A DNA stretch of 64,000 nucleotides. Source: Heterobilharzia americana (lineage: Eukaryota > Platyhelminthes > Trematoda > Strigeidida > Schistosomatidae). The notes under the pieces are model-generated. The model was not told the DNA's origin. It saw nothing but the letters and a program-made list of their open reading frames with translations, and ran no database searches. This document shows positions 53,966 to 64,000 of the stretch, in pieces. The stretch lies in NCBI GenBank assembly GCA_944470555.2, contig OX104128.1, forward strand, positions 58,039,257 through 58,103,256, given 5' to 3'. Made by a program: the position numbers and the translations under genes. Every line of letters begins with the position of its first letter. The stretch's first letter is position 1.

Positions 53966-54044
53966 CAGACAGATGGATTGGCTCAATTTGCCACACTTCA
54001 TAGTAGTAAACTAATTTGTGTGAGAGAGTAAGCAATTTGACTAT

Positions 54045-54615
54045 AAGTCAGTGTAAATATTCAAGCTTTAGAAGATATTAAGGAGTGAATGTATCTGCGA
54101 CATTGTCACTGACCGATTTTCAGCCAAGTCACTAAGTGTCCTTAACCACTGATTCCTTTCGTCTCGGGAACCCCAACTAGGCAGTCTACATTTCTCCAGG
54201 TGCCTCAAGCCAACGGTTAGGGACTTCATTGACTGGTACCAGGTCTTCGTCTGGTCACCCTGAACCCTCTTCCAACCTAACCCAACTTCCTCTAGCATGA
54301 CACGATGAGGTAGGCGGTGGATCGGCATGCGAAGTACATGTCAATCCTCAATCGTCTCGCCTGTCTTTCCTAGTTCCTATCGACTGACCTCAATATTGCT
54401 CACCCAGTGATTCCACTACACGTGAGCAATGCTACGAAGATATCTTTAGTAAAAAAACTGTAACTGCAGTGCAGTATACTCGTCCTTTGATAGATAGACG
54501 GATATCTCGTCAGTCGACGCCACAGGTGTCTCAGGTTGACAAATGCCAAACGGGCTTTCTGTATCCGAGCTGACAGTGCAAAGCCAAGAGAATCAAGTTT
54601 CATGGCTTTCTAGAA
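54045..54615 (-). pseudogene. LINE ORF2 C-terminal fragment
   Basis: The minus frame 54,068-54,328 reads RLPHRVMLEEVGLGWKRV, GDQTKTWYQSMKSLTVGL and GSRDERNQWLRTL. The frame 54,400-54,603 reads ALSARIQKARLAFVNLRHLW and RRLTRYPSIYQRT. The middle (CLRSI, LHRLRW) lies between them in other frames. The same LINE family as at 3.1-4.1 kb. Inactive. Confidence 0.75.
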
Positions 54616-54619
54616 ATGA

Positions 54620-55735
54620 TAACCCTCCCTGCCCAGCTGTTTAAATGTTCTCCAAATAGTGCATAATACAAGAAGAGACCTAAGTTGAACATTGTCTGGG
54701 GGTCATTCTCTTCACTTACTAAGTATATAATATGTCAAACAAAAGAATGTTACAATAGTTTCAGTTAGAGGTCAACATGCATAAATCGAATTTCTACCGT
54801 TTAAGTAACTAAACTTGTATAAACTTGTTAAAATTGCAAAATAACATGCTTTTATAACTGCACAGCTTGTCATATCATTCTATCAGTTTGACTATCTGAG
54901 ATAGTTCATGTAATTTAGTAGACTTGAATTGATGCTGTGTGATGATTGAAGTTGGAACGAAAATCCACTCAGCGGCAGGAGTCAAAATAACAACCTCCTG
55001 TGATGGTCCAAGTTTTCATTTCACTTTTACCTACATTTCACCTACTAACAATCAACTACTCCAGTGTATCTCTCCTCCCCCCCCCATAGAGCTGCAAACT
55101 TTATCCCTTGATCTCAACTTTGAAAAAATTAAGTTGAAGTAGAGGATGAGAAAAGCAGGTTGAAGTTTTTGACTGAGTATGAACTATCTTTCAGTACATT
55201 AACATAAGTTAGATGGTTACAGGTAATCGTTAGGAGGCGCTACTTGACCTAGGTATCTTGTCTGTTGGGACTTTTCAGCAAGGCTTATCTCCAACCTAGA
55301 TGGAACGAATGGCCTGTCTAAAATTCGAACCTACATCATACAGTGTTGCAGTCGGGCAGGTTATCACCGACCCAAAAAGCTAGATTTACTGATTTGTCAC
55401 CAGAAGGCAACCAATTCCATGTTGTCAATTCCTGAAGGTTAATGTAGCCAAGACGAAATGAATCAGTCTGACCATGAAGACAAAAAATGCAATTTAGATG
55501 AGATTAACATGTTTTATCTGATAATGCTGCAAAAGATGAATGTTCTCCTGGCTTGGCCGATAGCGAAACCCAAATATTTATGTTAGCGTATATTGCTTCC
55601 TTTTCATTGTTCCGCAGAGTGAAGAAACAGTCTTGCCTGTTGACTTTACATTTACGAAATGCACCATAACACCTGATGGTTTATTAGATATATAACATAG
55701 AAGAACAGTGCTATTTCCTGAGGGATTACATTTCG
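54620..55735. other. Unassigned; SINE-C remnants near 54,935-55,060 and 55,240-55,400
   Basis: TGGTCCAAGTTTTCATTTCAC near 55,005 is the SINE-C tail. Near 55,315-55,375 a minus box B-like GGTTCGAATTTTAG and TGACCTAGGTATCTTG sequence recur in a similar block at 61.37 kb. The rest is AT-rich. Confidence 0.4.
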
Positions 55736-55737
55736 AA

Positions 55738-56215
55738 CATAATTTATTGTCCATACGCGCATATCAAGATAACTACACAACTTTAAGACAGCCTTTACAT
55801 AGTCCTAATTTCCTCACCTCCTTTGTCATATGGATGGTAGGATTTTGATAGGGTTGTGTTCTCTGAACTGGATTATTTACTCGTAGACCTTTCGTTATCA
55901 TTTCAGACAACATAATCAGCAGCACAAACTTCAGAAAGAAGTGAGCCATAAACTCCTCTCCTCAATTTACTTAGTAGCTTGTCCTGACGACCTTGTGTGT
56001 GATTGGTTGTTTTTTTGTCAAGGTCTTGTCGTTGTCTCCGTGTATATTCTGATTGGTTGTCCTGATGACACGAAATTTGATCTTGTTGTTGTTTCTGATT
56101 GGTTGATAGATTGGGTCAGCATGAATATGTCTTTTGATTGCTGACTGATCTGAATGCGAAGCTTCTAAAAATTCTCTGGCATTTCTTGTATTTTCTCTAT
56201 CTTGAATTTTCACAT
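55738..56215 (-). repeat. Left inverted arm of the Penelope-like element
   Basis: About 478 bp, outer end ACATAATTTATTGTCC. Includes the polyprotein C-terminus and 3' untranslated region. Confidence 0.85.
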
Positions 56216-57014
56216 TTTCCCAGTCAAATTCATGTCCATAGCTGTCTGTATGCATTGATATGAGCAAAGATATGTCATGACTTTTCGCTGCTGGTTGATA
56301 TTCATGCAGACAGATGCGATAAGGGCGACCGCTTTGTCCGATGTAATGCTTTTCGTAGTTTCTTCAGTTTATTTTGAAGATTATGTTAGGTTTGTCTTCC
56401 TTTACTATAGTATCTTATGGTCTGCATAACACAGACTGAAGAGATTTTGTAGGCTTGTAAGCTACAGCGATTTCAAGAGTATTCAATGATCTAGTCGTAA
56501 TCTTGGAGATGTTCCTCATGTAGGGTAGAACAATCCGTTTGTTAGTTTTCGAGGTTGACTTCTTGGTTGATGACGAATTGTCTAGACATTTTTTCATAAA
56601 GTTGAGTGAAGAGTCGTTCTTCTGGAATAAGGTCATCAAATAATTTTCTGCTTTTTTCCTCAGGGTTGATGTACTGCACTGTGTGTTTTCAGCCATTCTG
56701 AACAATGCTCTTATACAACTGATTTTGTGTGCTGTCAGGTTGTGGCGATTGTTGCTGAGGATTTGATCCGTATGATTTGGTTTTCTGTATACTTCAATTC
56801 TGTTAATATCCCTGAATCCGTTCCAGTGATCAGAACATCTACAAATGCCAGTTCTACATTTGATTCCTCTTCAACTGTGGATTTCATATCGTTGAAAATG
56901 TTCCCAATCTCCACACTACTCCCTCCGCAGTTAATTCTAATAGAGACGATCCAATTAATGTCTTCTTTATCTGTTTGTAGAGTTTTCGGTTAAATTGACC
57001 AGGAAAATTTAGAA

Positions 57015-57486
57015 ATCACGGATAGAGTAAATACAAGAAATACCAGAGAATTTTTTAGAAGCTTCGCATTCAGATCAGTCAGCAATCAAAAGACATATTC
57101 ATGCTGACCCAATCTATCAACCAATCAGAAACAACAACAAGATCAAATTTCGTGTCATCAGGACAACCAATCAGAATATACACGGAGACAACGACAAGAC
57201 CTTGACAAAAAAACAACCAATCACACACAAGGTCGTCAGGACAAGCTACTAAGTAAATTGGGGAGAGGAGTTTATGGCTCACTTCTTTCTGAAGTTTGTG
57301 CTGCTGATTATGTTGTCTGAAATGATAACGAAAGGTCTACGAGTAAATAATCCAGTTCAGAGAACACAACCCTATCAAAATCCTACCATCCATATGACAA
57401 AGGAGGTGAGGAAATTAGGACTATGTAAAGGCTGTCTTAAAGTTGTGTAGTTATCTTGATATGCGCGTATAGACAATAAATTATGT
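57015..57486 (+). repeat. Right inverted arm of the Penelope-like element
   Basis: About 472 bp, outer end GACAATAAATTATGT. The 67-codon frames at 55,941-56,144 (+) and 57,079-57,282 (-) differ at a single residue, which shows how little the arms have diverged. Confidence 0.85.
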
Positions 57487-57489
57487 CCA

Positions 57490-57975
57490 CTGTGTGATAA
57501 ATATAATAAATCAACTAAAATAGAGATCTTTACTCTATTATGATGAGTTTTAAAGCACATTGAAATTGACTCATATACACATAATCCTTTCAAAGGTGAT
57601 TAGAGATATTATAATTAGAGACCTACTAATTTTCACAAGCATGTATTACTTAAAATAAATTTATTTTTAAATAATTAAATAATTTTATTTGCTTAGAGAG
57701 ATAGTCGGAAGAGTACCAATGAGCTACAAATTCACGAACAAACGTACACATGTTAGTGTCTAAATATCCATCTTGTTGACATCTTATCCGGTGATCCAAC
57801 AACACCAGCTCACCTTCATCCGTTTGTAATTTCTAACTAAATAATCCTATTAATGCTTGTATGACAGGTTTTGATGAAGCATTAACGATTTTGTAGACAA
57901 AATGATTAGTATTTGGGGAGTGATTCGTGTTATTGACAGATTATTGAAGAGCAACAAGTGAGACTGGTGTCAACA
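57490..57975. other. No recognised feature
   Basis: AT-rich, short frames. Confidence 0.3.
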
Positions 57976-57979
57976 AATG

Positions 57980-58195
57980 GTGATTGAGCTATACTATGAG
58001 CTGAGAGAAGTTTGGAAAACGTGATTTATTGGATTCTAATCAATTGATTGAATGATAACTTATTCACCAAGAGACCTGAATGTCTTCAACTCAGTCCCTA
58101 AATGAAACGAAACAAATAGCCGATACTCTCCGAATTCCAATGGTTTTCTAGGGTGATGTCAATCTATGAGGCAAACTCTTATAAAAACTAATCCA
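57980..58195 (+). repeat. SINE-A copy, strongly diverged
   Basis: Centre (GAGCTATACTATGAGCTGAG), degenerate box A (CAATTGATTGAATGATAAC), box B-like TCAACTCAGTCCC, ribozyme scraps (AAACGAAACAAATAGC), tail with TGATGTCAATC. Confidence 0.5.
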
Positions 58196-58364
58196 TTCCA
58201 AACAAGCTTCCAAAACGACTAAAGTATAAACTGGTAGCTTTCTGTATGTTTCAATTTCAATAAGATATTCATTTACGACTATCAAGGACCTATTTAGAAG
58301 TTTCCAGCATTCAAATGTTGACTGGGTAAGTGTATAAAACGCTTGGAGATTTCATTCTTAGGCT

Positions 58365-58525
58365 TTAGGACTTCTTATCAAGTCCTGGATTCGGTCCTTA
58401 GGGGAGCCATGAGTGCACAATGCTGAGGAGTCCCGTATTGCGACGAAATAGCTGTCTACTGCTCTCAGGTTTTCAATGGTTCTCCAATTGATGTTAATCC
58501 ATGATCAATATTACCTTATATGCTT
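58365..58525 (+). repeat. SINE-A 3' part with hammerhead
   Basis: Box B-like GGATTCGGTCC, AGCCATGAGTGCAC linker, hammerhead, tail GATGTTAATCCATGATC. tRNA box A missing. Confidence 0.65.
58417..58462 (+). ncRNA. Hammerhead-like motif, core bases intact
   Basis: CTGAGGA, stem II GTC/GAC, GAAA and triplet GTC are kept. Stem I CACAATG against TACTGC pairs weakly. Could be marginally active. Confidence 0.45.
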
Positions 58526-58919
58526 ATATTAGTAGTTTCCCTTTGAAAAATCCCAACAAATTAGGTTTTTTAGGTTCATTTTGAAGACATTTTTCAAACA
58601 ATTCCTCCAGTTGATGAATGTCTAAGAAACAATGTCATATCCAGTGAATGAGGAAGTAATCCTTTTCTTCCGATTATCAATGTATTCCATCAGCATATAA
58701 AATGAATGTGTCTATATACCATATGGACTCTTATCTAGGTGGTATTAGTAAATAGAGTCAATGATAAGTAAATTCTAGTCCCAGGTCAGCAGAAAGGATG
58801 AATCCATTTGCTTCAACTTTTAAGGTGATGACATTTTGGGAGCTGATAAAAAAGACGATTGTATTTCTCTCTGTAATCAGGTTGGTTTCCGTGTATCAAA
58901 CAATGTATTCATGAGTCCA

Positions 58920-59500
58920 GACATAAGTAGACAAGTGGTCATCAGCGTATATCAATTCATCTGTAACTGCCTTTGGTGAAACCACTATGTGAACAATATT
59001 GAGGTCAGATGAAGGGTACTAGACAAGAAAGGGAAGACGGTAGATGATATTGTGAACTTTCATCAACCGAGGCGGTTCGGCATGTTCAGCCACTGCTTAC
59101 CTTGAAATGCAATGGTAGGCAAAGTTGGATTCGGTTGGAAGATGGGGATAGTACACCAGGTTAGGGTGATCAAACCAAGATGTGGCACTAGTCCATGAAG
59201 TCTCTGACTCTTGTTATGAGCCATGTGAGGAGGTGTAGACTACCTCGCTGGGGTCCCCGAGACGACAAGAATCAGTAGCTACGGACTGTTGGTGACAAGG
59301 CTGGAAATCGATCACAATGGTACAGATGTAACCCTAATTTTTGAATCCTCTTTCCTCTCATACAACTTTGTCTACTTTGATATTCATCTTTACTATCCAC
59401 TTGTTCTGGATATACTACTGGGAAGTGTAGCAAGTTGAACTGAAGCACTTATGTGCAAGGCTTCACGTTGATTCTATCTGTCTGTTTACGGAAGAAAAAT
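58920..59500 (+). pseudogene. LINE ORF2 C-terminus and 3' UTR
   Basis: Plus strand: ACCACTATGTGAACAATATTG (VSN.EVR region), GTGAACTTTCATCAACCGAG (NFHQPR, cf. NLHRLR), CAAGATGTGGCACTAGTCC, GGGGTCCCCGAGACGAC (WGPRDD) and CAGTAGCTACGGACTGTTGG. Then a 3' UTR with TTGATATTCATC. Frameshifts throughout. Confidence 0.65.
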
Positions 59501-59504
59501 CAAA

Positions 59505-60226
59505 AAGGCCTAACTTAGAATTTTCGGAACACATTCTGAAGAGGTTACAACTAAGAAGTAAGACAATTGAAAGCTTCAGTCGCTCATTATCTCATTGATG
59601 CTGTGCTGTATGCCCATAATTTTCCATAGCTTTTGCCTCCTATCTTATCCATGACCTTAAAATAACCTACGGGGCTGTTTTTACACCTTTGCTAGTTTTT
59701 CTTCTCTCTCCTCTCAAGGCTGAACTTATTTTGGTTGTTAACTATATGTGGATTTAGTGTTGTCAAGGTCACTTAGAAATGTATATATTCAGCGTCGCTG
59801 TCAACTATACTGACTGTTGCTGACACAGTAAACAGCTCTCTGACAACCGTCTGTCTTCTCTTCTCATCTTGGAGCGTTGATGGCATTGTTGTAGTGGTGG
59901 TTGACTTTTTGAATGGCGTTAGAGTCGATTCATTTGTGCCTTAGGTTGGTATCGTTCATAGGCGGTTAGATGATACTACCGTTCATAGCACACTGGACAT
60001 CAAGCAGACGTGTTCAAACACAGAAGGTTAATTATCATCTTAGAATTAGCTAGCCCTATGGCCATTATACACCCTGAAGTTGATTTATGTGTTCAATAAG
60101 AAGCTGTGGTCGATCGCTATCTACCTTGGTAACTTCTTAATTGTTGTTTAATGAAATTGGCGTTTACTAAATTTAGAAGTTTATTCTTCCATGCATATTT
60201 AGTCATATCACCATTAGTTAGATCGA

Positions 60227-60230
<4 letters not shown>
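59505..60230. other. Unassigned interval
   Basis: Less repetitive, no long frame. Possibly part of an old LTR element (a direct-repeat partner would be needed), but I cannot show this. Confidence 0.3.

Positions 60231-60293
<63 letters not shown>
60231..60293. repeat. (TA)n microsatellite, ~31 units
   Basis: Uninterrupted AT run. The 93-codon minus frame at 60,117-60,398 with a Tyr-Ile run is its translation and not a gene. Confidence 0.95.
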
Positions 60294-60295
<2 letters not shown>

Positions 60296-60374
60296 CATCC
60301 ATTGCAGGAAACTTCAAGGAAATTCGATGTGAATCCAAGAATTTATTGATGACATTGAATGATAGTTTCACTAA

Positions 60375-60565
60375 GAGAACGTGGACCATAAACTCCAATC
60401 CAGTAGCTCATTGGTCACGAGGTTGCTCTAAGACCTGACAGTCCTTAATTCTATTCTTAATGGAGTTGTAGAAGGGAAGAAGTCCATACTGGGACGGTAA
60501 AGTTATCCAATGATCCCAAGTTTTCAATAGTTCTCCAACTGGTGAATATCATCTTGAAATCATTC
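60375..60565 (+). repeat. SINE-A copy, diverged
   Basis: Box A CAGTAGCTCATTGGTCACG, CTCTAAGACCTGACAGTCC, hammerhead remnant (GGGAAGAAGTCCATACTGGG, GGTAAAG), tail CTCCAACTGGTGAATATC. Ribozyme dead. Confidence 0.55.
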
Positions 60566-60569
60566 AGTT

Positions 60570-61090
60570 ATCACAAACTTTAAGACAGATTGCTTAGTTT
60601 GGATACTATTCCTTTCCCCATTGACAATAACCTAACCATTTTTGTTTTCAGGCATTCTTCATTGCTTCATTTCGACTCCCGCTTATTTTTGATAACACCG
60701 TTGAATATTTTCATGCTGTTTACGTAATTTTATCTTGATCTTATTATCCTGGTTATATATATAATCTACCAGAAGAGATGTACGTTTTGTACTATAATTT
60801 CATTAAAGTATCATATATTTACTATTCAAACTTTACAATTGATTTGCACTGAAATTCATTATTGTACAATGAATTTTAACCAATTAATAATCTCTTCAGA
60901 AAATAATTTTATCATTATTCAAATAGTAAGCGTAAAACCTTTGAAAGGTGCATGGATTTGAAACTATTACAAAAGGGTGAGAAAACCAAGTAACATAGTC
61001 GTAAATTTGCGATTGCAATATTCCTCGTTTCAAACAACCTATCATAAGACTTTGTTAACATTAAACTCAATCCCACCTTTCCTTGTTCAC
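60570..61090. other. No recognised feature
   Basis: AT-rich with short frames. Confidence 0.3.
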
Positions 61091-61094
61091 TATT

Positions 61095-61265
61095 CAATTT
61101 GATATTTATCATAGACTGACATCAGTTGGAGAATCATTGAAAACCTGAAAGTACAGCACAGTATTGTGCATTCACGACTTTGCTAGGGATTGGTATCCAG
61201 GACCTGCTGAGGAGTCCCACAGTTGAACGAAATATCTATCCAATAACCTACAGTGTAACCAATCT
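61095..61265. repeat. SINE-A remnants, minus tail joined to a plus ribozyme part
   Basis: The minus tail (GACTGACATCAGTTGGAG) runs into CACAGTATTGTGC. Then plus-strand CTGCTGAGGAGTCCCACAG with GAACGAAAT and TATCCAATAACC, a collapsed dimer with its middle deleted. Confidence 0.5.
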
Positions 61266-61364
61266 CAAGACTTTATCGACCAATTTCCGATGTGATCATC
61301 AAGTTAAGAGAGTCATCGTTACATTAGACTTCGATGGATATTAGTTACCTAGAGGTGGTCAGCA

Positions 61365-61475
61365 GAAAGCCTTGCTTCACCTAGGTATTGTGCCTGCTGG
61401 AATTCATCAGTGATACGTACCATAAACCTTGTGGGAAATAATGTCAAGTGTGACACTCACTGTCGGTGACGTAAT
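61365..61475. repeat. Short repeat shared with 55.25 kb
   Basis: CACCTAGGTATTGTGCCTGC is like the block near 55,245 (GACCTAGGTATCTTGTCTG), followed by TGATACGTACC and a box B-free tail. Unclassified. Confidence 0.35.
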
Positions 61476-61509
61476 CACTGAGCCGCAACTGACCTCATTT
61501 GGGACTACT

Positions 61510-62375
61510 GCATTAAGTTACTCATTATTATTATTGTTTTCATTTGTCTCTTGAGTTCCTAGTAGAACACAGGGCTTCAGTAGCACGTCTCCATTCCACT
61601 CCATTCTCTACAGTCTTTTTCCTTAACCTGGCTCCATGACTCCCCATAAGATTTCATTTCTCCCTTACACAATCTCCTCCACGTCACCCTCACCTCACAC
61701 TCCCAACTCGTCGTCTACCCTCTGGGTTCCACTCGACGGCCTGGCATGGCGCGTCATATCTCCAAACGGTCTTTTCAGTCTATGCCCAATCCATCTCCGC
61801 TTTCTTCTTCTACACACTTGTTGGACGATGTTCTCTTGTTCGGTTAGTTCGTTGTCAGTCGGATTGACTTCCTTGTTGCTTATTCTTGTTATTCTGACCA
61901 TCTGATCTGATATTCAGTATCGAGTGAGCGCAGGTGGCAGCTGTTGTTGGTGTCTGTTTGTGGTTTGTTGGAAATTCTTTTCACAAGGCGCCAAGTCTCT
62001 CAACCATCACATCAAAGCATTGACTTACTTGACTGAATTAGTGTTGAAAATCTGGACCTTGTTGGGTGCAGTGCTGAGTGCAGTGGAGTGGGGTACAGCA
62101 TATTAGTGAAGGAGGGCCTGTCTTACTGTATTTCCGATGCTGACTTTGACATCCTCATCTGTGCCACCGCCTGTAGTTGAAACGATGGTACCTAGGTGGG
62201 TAGGTAGGTAGGTGACAGAGACAACTTCGTTTTTTAGATTTCTCCTGTTGATAGTGATTGCTGCTTGTTGTTGTTGGTTGGGTATCTTCATCACCTCTGT
62301 CTTCTCAACGTTCATTCGATGGAAGTCCCGTCTTCGCTTCCGCTGCTGCTAACTTGTTGGTTTTCGCCTTGCATT
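61510..62375 (-). pseudogene. RTE/SR2-type 3' fragment
   Basis: Minus frames: 62,103-62,315 (MNVEKTEVMKIPNQQQQAAI, then ITINRRNL and GTDEDVKVSIGNTVRQA) and 61,695-61,901 (RITRISNKEV, RRRKRRWIGHRLKRPFGDMT). These are the region after the RT catalytic core and the C-terminal end. The 3' tail is CAAATGAAAACAATAATAATA on the element strand. 5' truncated at the KTEVMKI segment. One of the better preserved C-termini. Confidence 0.8.
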
Positions 62376-62379
62376 AAGT

Positions 62380-62795
62380 CACTGGATGGTCAGTAATATT
62401 ATATAATATAACCACAACTTTAAGCTAAAAAATAGTACAGAATTAGTTACATTCTAGTCACTAATCAACTTCATGCCAGGTACACTTAAGACGTAACACC
62501 CGACTACAAAAACGGGTGACATCGGCTAAAATCTATGAGAAAGAACATTAGCTTGCTTGATTTCGCATGCACATCTAGCTGACGAGTAGTAACAAATAGG
62601 GAAATTAAATCAGTTGTCTCTCACCGTTTGCCTCCAGCCAAATAACTTTTAAACTGATTGAGGTGGTTTCAAATCTCAGATTCTGGCAAGAAGTTCTTTA
62701 AATTTGAAGATCTGTCTTGCTGCGATAAAAACCAATAAGCATTTAACCTAAGCTAAGCAGTAATTCAATTTTGAGGCCTGTAGAAGTTTTATTGA
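62380..62795. other. No gene; Sm-alpha scrap near 62,570-62,615
   Basis: CACATCTAGCTGACGAG is followed by ACAAATAGGGAAATT, a hammerhead remnant lacking stem II and the cleavage site. Confidence 0.35.
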
Positions 62796-62799
62796 TTTT

Positions 62800-63295
62800 A
62801 AGTTGTTATTTATCATGGACTGATATTAGTTGGAGGAACATTGGAAACCTGGAAGCATTGAATAACTGTTTCACCCACTAGTATGGAACTCATCAGCAGT
62901 AAGCACCCACGACCTCACCCCCCAGTGGCGATCAAACCCAGTACCTTCAGGTTCCGTGGCTAGCCCGTTACCGCCAAGCCACTGGGTTGGAATTCAGTGG
63001 TTCACATTTCCTACTTCTGTCAGTTCATGATATAGTGCCAACATGAGGACAGTTACTCGACAACGGCATTATATGGAGGTTGCGTATTAAATTCCGACCC
63101 AGTGGCTTGGTAGTAACATTCTGGCCGCGAAACCCGAAAGTCTTTGGTTCGAAGCTTAGCGGGGGAGGGTCATGGGCGTGTATTGCTGAGTCCCATACTA
63201 GGACGAAACAGCTGTCCAGTGTTCCCAGGTTTCCAATGTTCATTTAACTTATATCAGTCTATGATGGGTACCAAAGTGAAGTCAACTCAATTAAA
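62800..63295. repeat. SINE-A inverted dimer
   Basis: Minus half 62,800-63,040: box A CAGTGGCTTGGCGGTAACG, box B GGTTTGATCGCC, hammerhead with CTGATGA, weak stem II, GAAA and triplet ATT, tail CTAATATCAGTCC. Plus half 63,045-63,295: box A CAGTGGCTTGGTAGTAAC, box B GGTTCGAAGC, ribozyme with a 3-base deletion (CTGAGTCCC in place of CTGAGGAGTCCC), GAAA, GTC. A full centre is present on the minus side only. Confidence 0.75.
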
Positions 63296-63349
63296 CCGAA
63301 GGATGGGAGGAAAAATATAACAATTAAAATAATATGGGATAAACGAAAG

Positions 63350-64000
63350 AGTTACATAGTTGATTCTAATCTTGATAAGAAGACAAAGTTTGCTAAGCAA
63401 GGTCGGTGTAGTATGTAAGAACAAATTGGTTTTATACGCATAAAGGTGGTTTTAAATTTCGAATGGCTATCGCTTCAGTAAACAAATCTCAGTATGCATC
63501 CTTGACTGTTTCTATAATATGTTTATTCTAAAGATGAAGAAGGCCGTCTGCTACCTGTGCTTATCAAAGTTTCACATTCCATCTGGTTTTGAAGCAATTT
63601 AGGTATATGTTCTGCTACCCTCAACTGTATGGCTCGATAACTCTTCCTTATGTATATGTGACTATACACATATGTAAATTGGTAAACATATTGCGATGTG
63701 ACGTAATCCCAGAAGCAGTATTTAGGTTTGTGGTGAAGCATGTGTTTTGTTTTTCCCACAGTGATAAGATTTGCCGTGTAATATGTTTTCTTGATGGCTG
63801 ATGTCAGCCTACGTCGTCTCAAAATGATACTATTCGACTCTCCTCTCTGTATGGTAGAGTGATATAGACACTTTTCTTAGGAATCATGTGTATAGCTGCC
63901 TTCGGTGCTACTTGACTTCTAAAATGATTTATGAATTTCAGTGGAAATCCAGTTTTGGTTAGTTTCGGTCAGTAATTTGACGTCTTCATCCATCGTATCT
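63350..64000 (-). pseudogene. Penelope-like C-terminal region with GIY-YIG, runs off the edge
   Basis: The minus strand enters from beyond 64,000 with KSVYITLPYREESNS and LRRRRLTSAIKKTYYTANLI. Then VYQFTYVYSHIYIRKSYRAI gives the GIY-YIG start (YIGRT of relatives is YIRKS here), then LRVAEHIPKLLQNQM. After a frame break, IRNLKPPLCV and NQFVLTYYTDL lie near 63,400. Same family as 21,834-22,445. The N-terminal RT lies outside the window. Confidence 0.7.

Larger units (their letters stand above)
55738..57486 (-). mobile_element. Penelope-like element with inverted terminal arms
   Basis: Inverted arms 55,738-56,215 and 57,015-57,486 are nearly identical. Between them the minus strand encodes the end of RT and the linker to the nuclease. 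From 57,000 leftward: INCGGSSVEIGNIFNDMKS and VELAFVDVLITGTDSG, then the 96-codon frame 56,415-56,705 with LPYMRNISKITTRSLNTLEI and AYKPTKSLQSVLCRP. The GIY-YIG core is at 56,290-56,400 (YIGQSGRPYR in a broken frame), then the C-terminal tail in the left arm (EFLEASHSDQSAI, 55,971-56,267). The right arm is an inverted copy of that tail placed upstream. RT catalytic motifs are missing. Confidence 0.8.

Noticed and set aside
60117..60398. 93-codon frame with a Tyr-Ile run
   Set aside because: Translation of the (TA)n microsatellite at 60,231-60,293.

Overview
The window looks like repeat-rich, non-coding nuclear DNA from a schistosome (blood fluke). The evidence is internal. There are many copies of tRNA-derived SINEs carrying type I hammerhead ribozymes (HHRs), as in the known Schistosoma Sm-alpha repeat. 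There are SR2/RTE-type non-LTR retrotransposons, a second LINE lineage, and Penelope-like elements (PLEs) with reverse transcriptase (RT) and GIY-YIG endonuclease. The sequence is AT-rich, and almost every open frame longer than about 80 codons is a decayed transposon frame or its antisense shadow. I found no host exon I could support, no true tRNA or rRNA gene, no CRISPR and nothing bacterial. The species cannot be fixed from this window alone.

Layout. 1-5,030: a PLE endonuclease remnant, Sm-alpha-like and SINE-A inverted pairs, and a LINE 3' end with a 173-codon frame. 6,144-7,645: an internally deleted LTR retrotransposon (LTR, gag remnant, LTR). 8,320-11,635 and 27,895-34,577: two arms of a large inverted segmental duplication with a ~16 kb spacer. 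The right arm has since received a 2.6 kb RTE element with a 13-bp target-site duplication; the left arm keeps the empty site. The spacer holds another RTE copy (13.7-16.9 kb), a PLE (20.3-21.8 kb), several SINE pairs and a candidate MITE at 26.0 kb. 36.4-37.3 kb: a cluster of fold-back palindromes. 41.9-43.2 kb: a second, nearly identical PLE. 43.9-46.3 kb: a dense SINE field with a core-intact Sm-alpha-type ribozyme. 48.5-54.6 kb: four LINE fragments and a back-to-back GIY-YIG pair. 55.7-57.5 kb: a PLE flanked by inverted ~475-bp arms. 58-64 kb: more SINE, LINE and RTE remnants, a (TA)n tract and a PLE that runs off the right edge.

How the parts relate. The LINEs, RTE and PLEs would once have supplied RT and endonuclease. 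The SINEs supply none and must have been copied in trans. The most unusual recurring structure is that SINEs are usually not single: two tRNA/HHR halves sit head-to-head around a conserved centre and give ~400-550-bp inverted dimers. Several halves keep every conserved hammerhead core base, so a transcript through a dimer could both fold into long hairpin RNA and self-cleave. In the entries, SINE-A, SINE-C and SINE-D are local labels used here, not published names. All boundaries were read by eye and most are good to about 10-30 bases.
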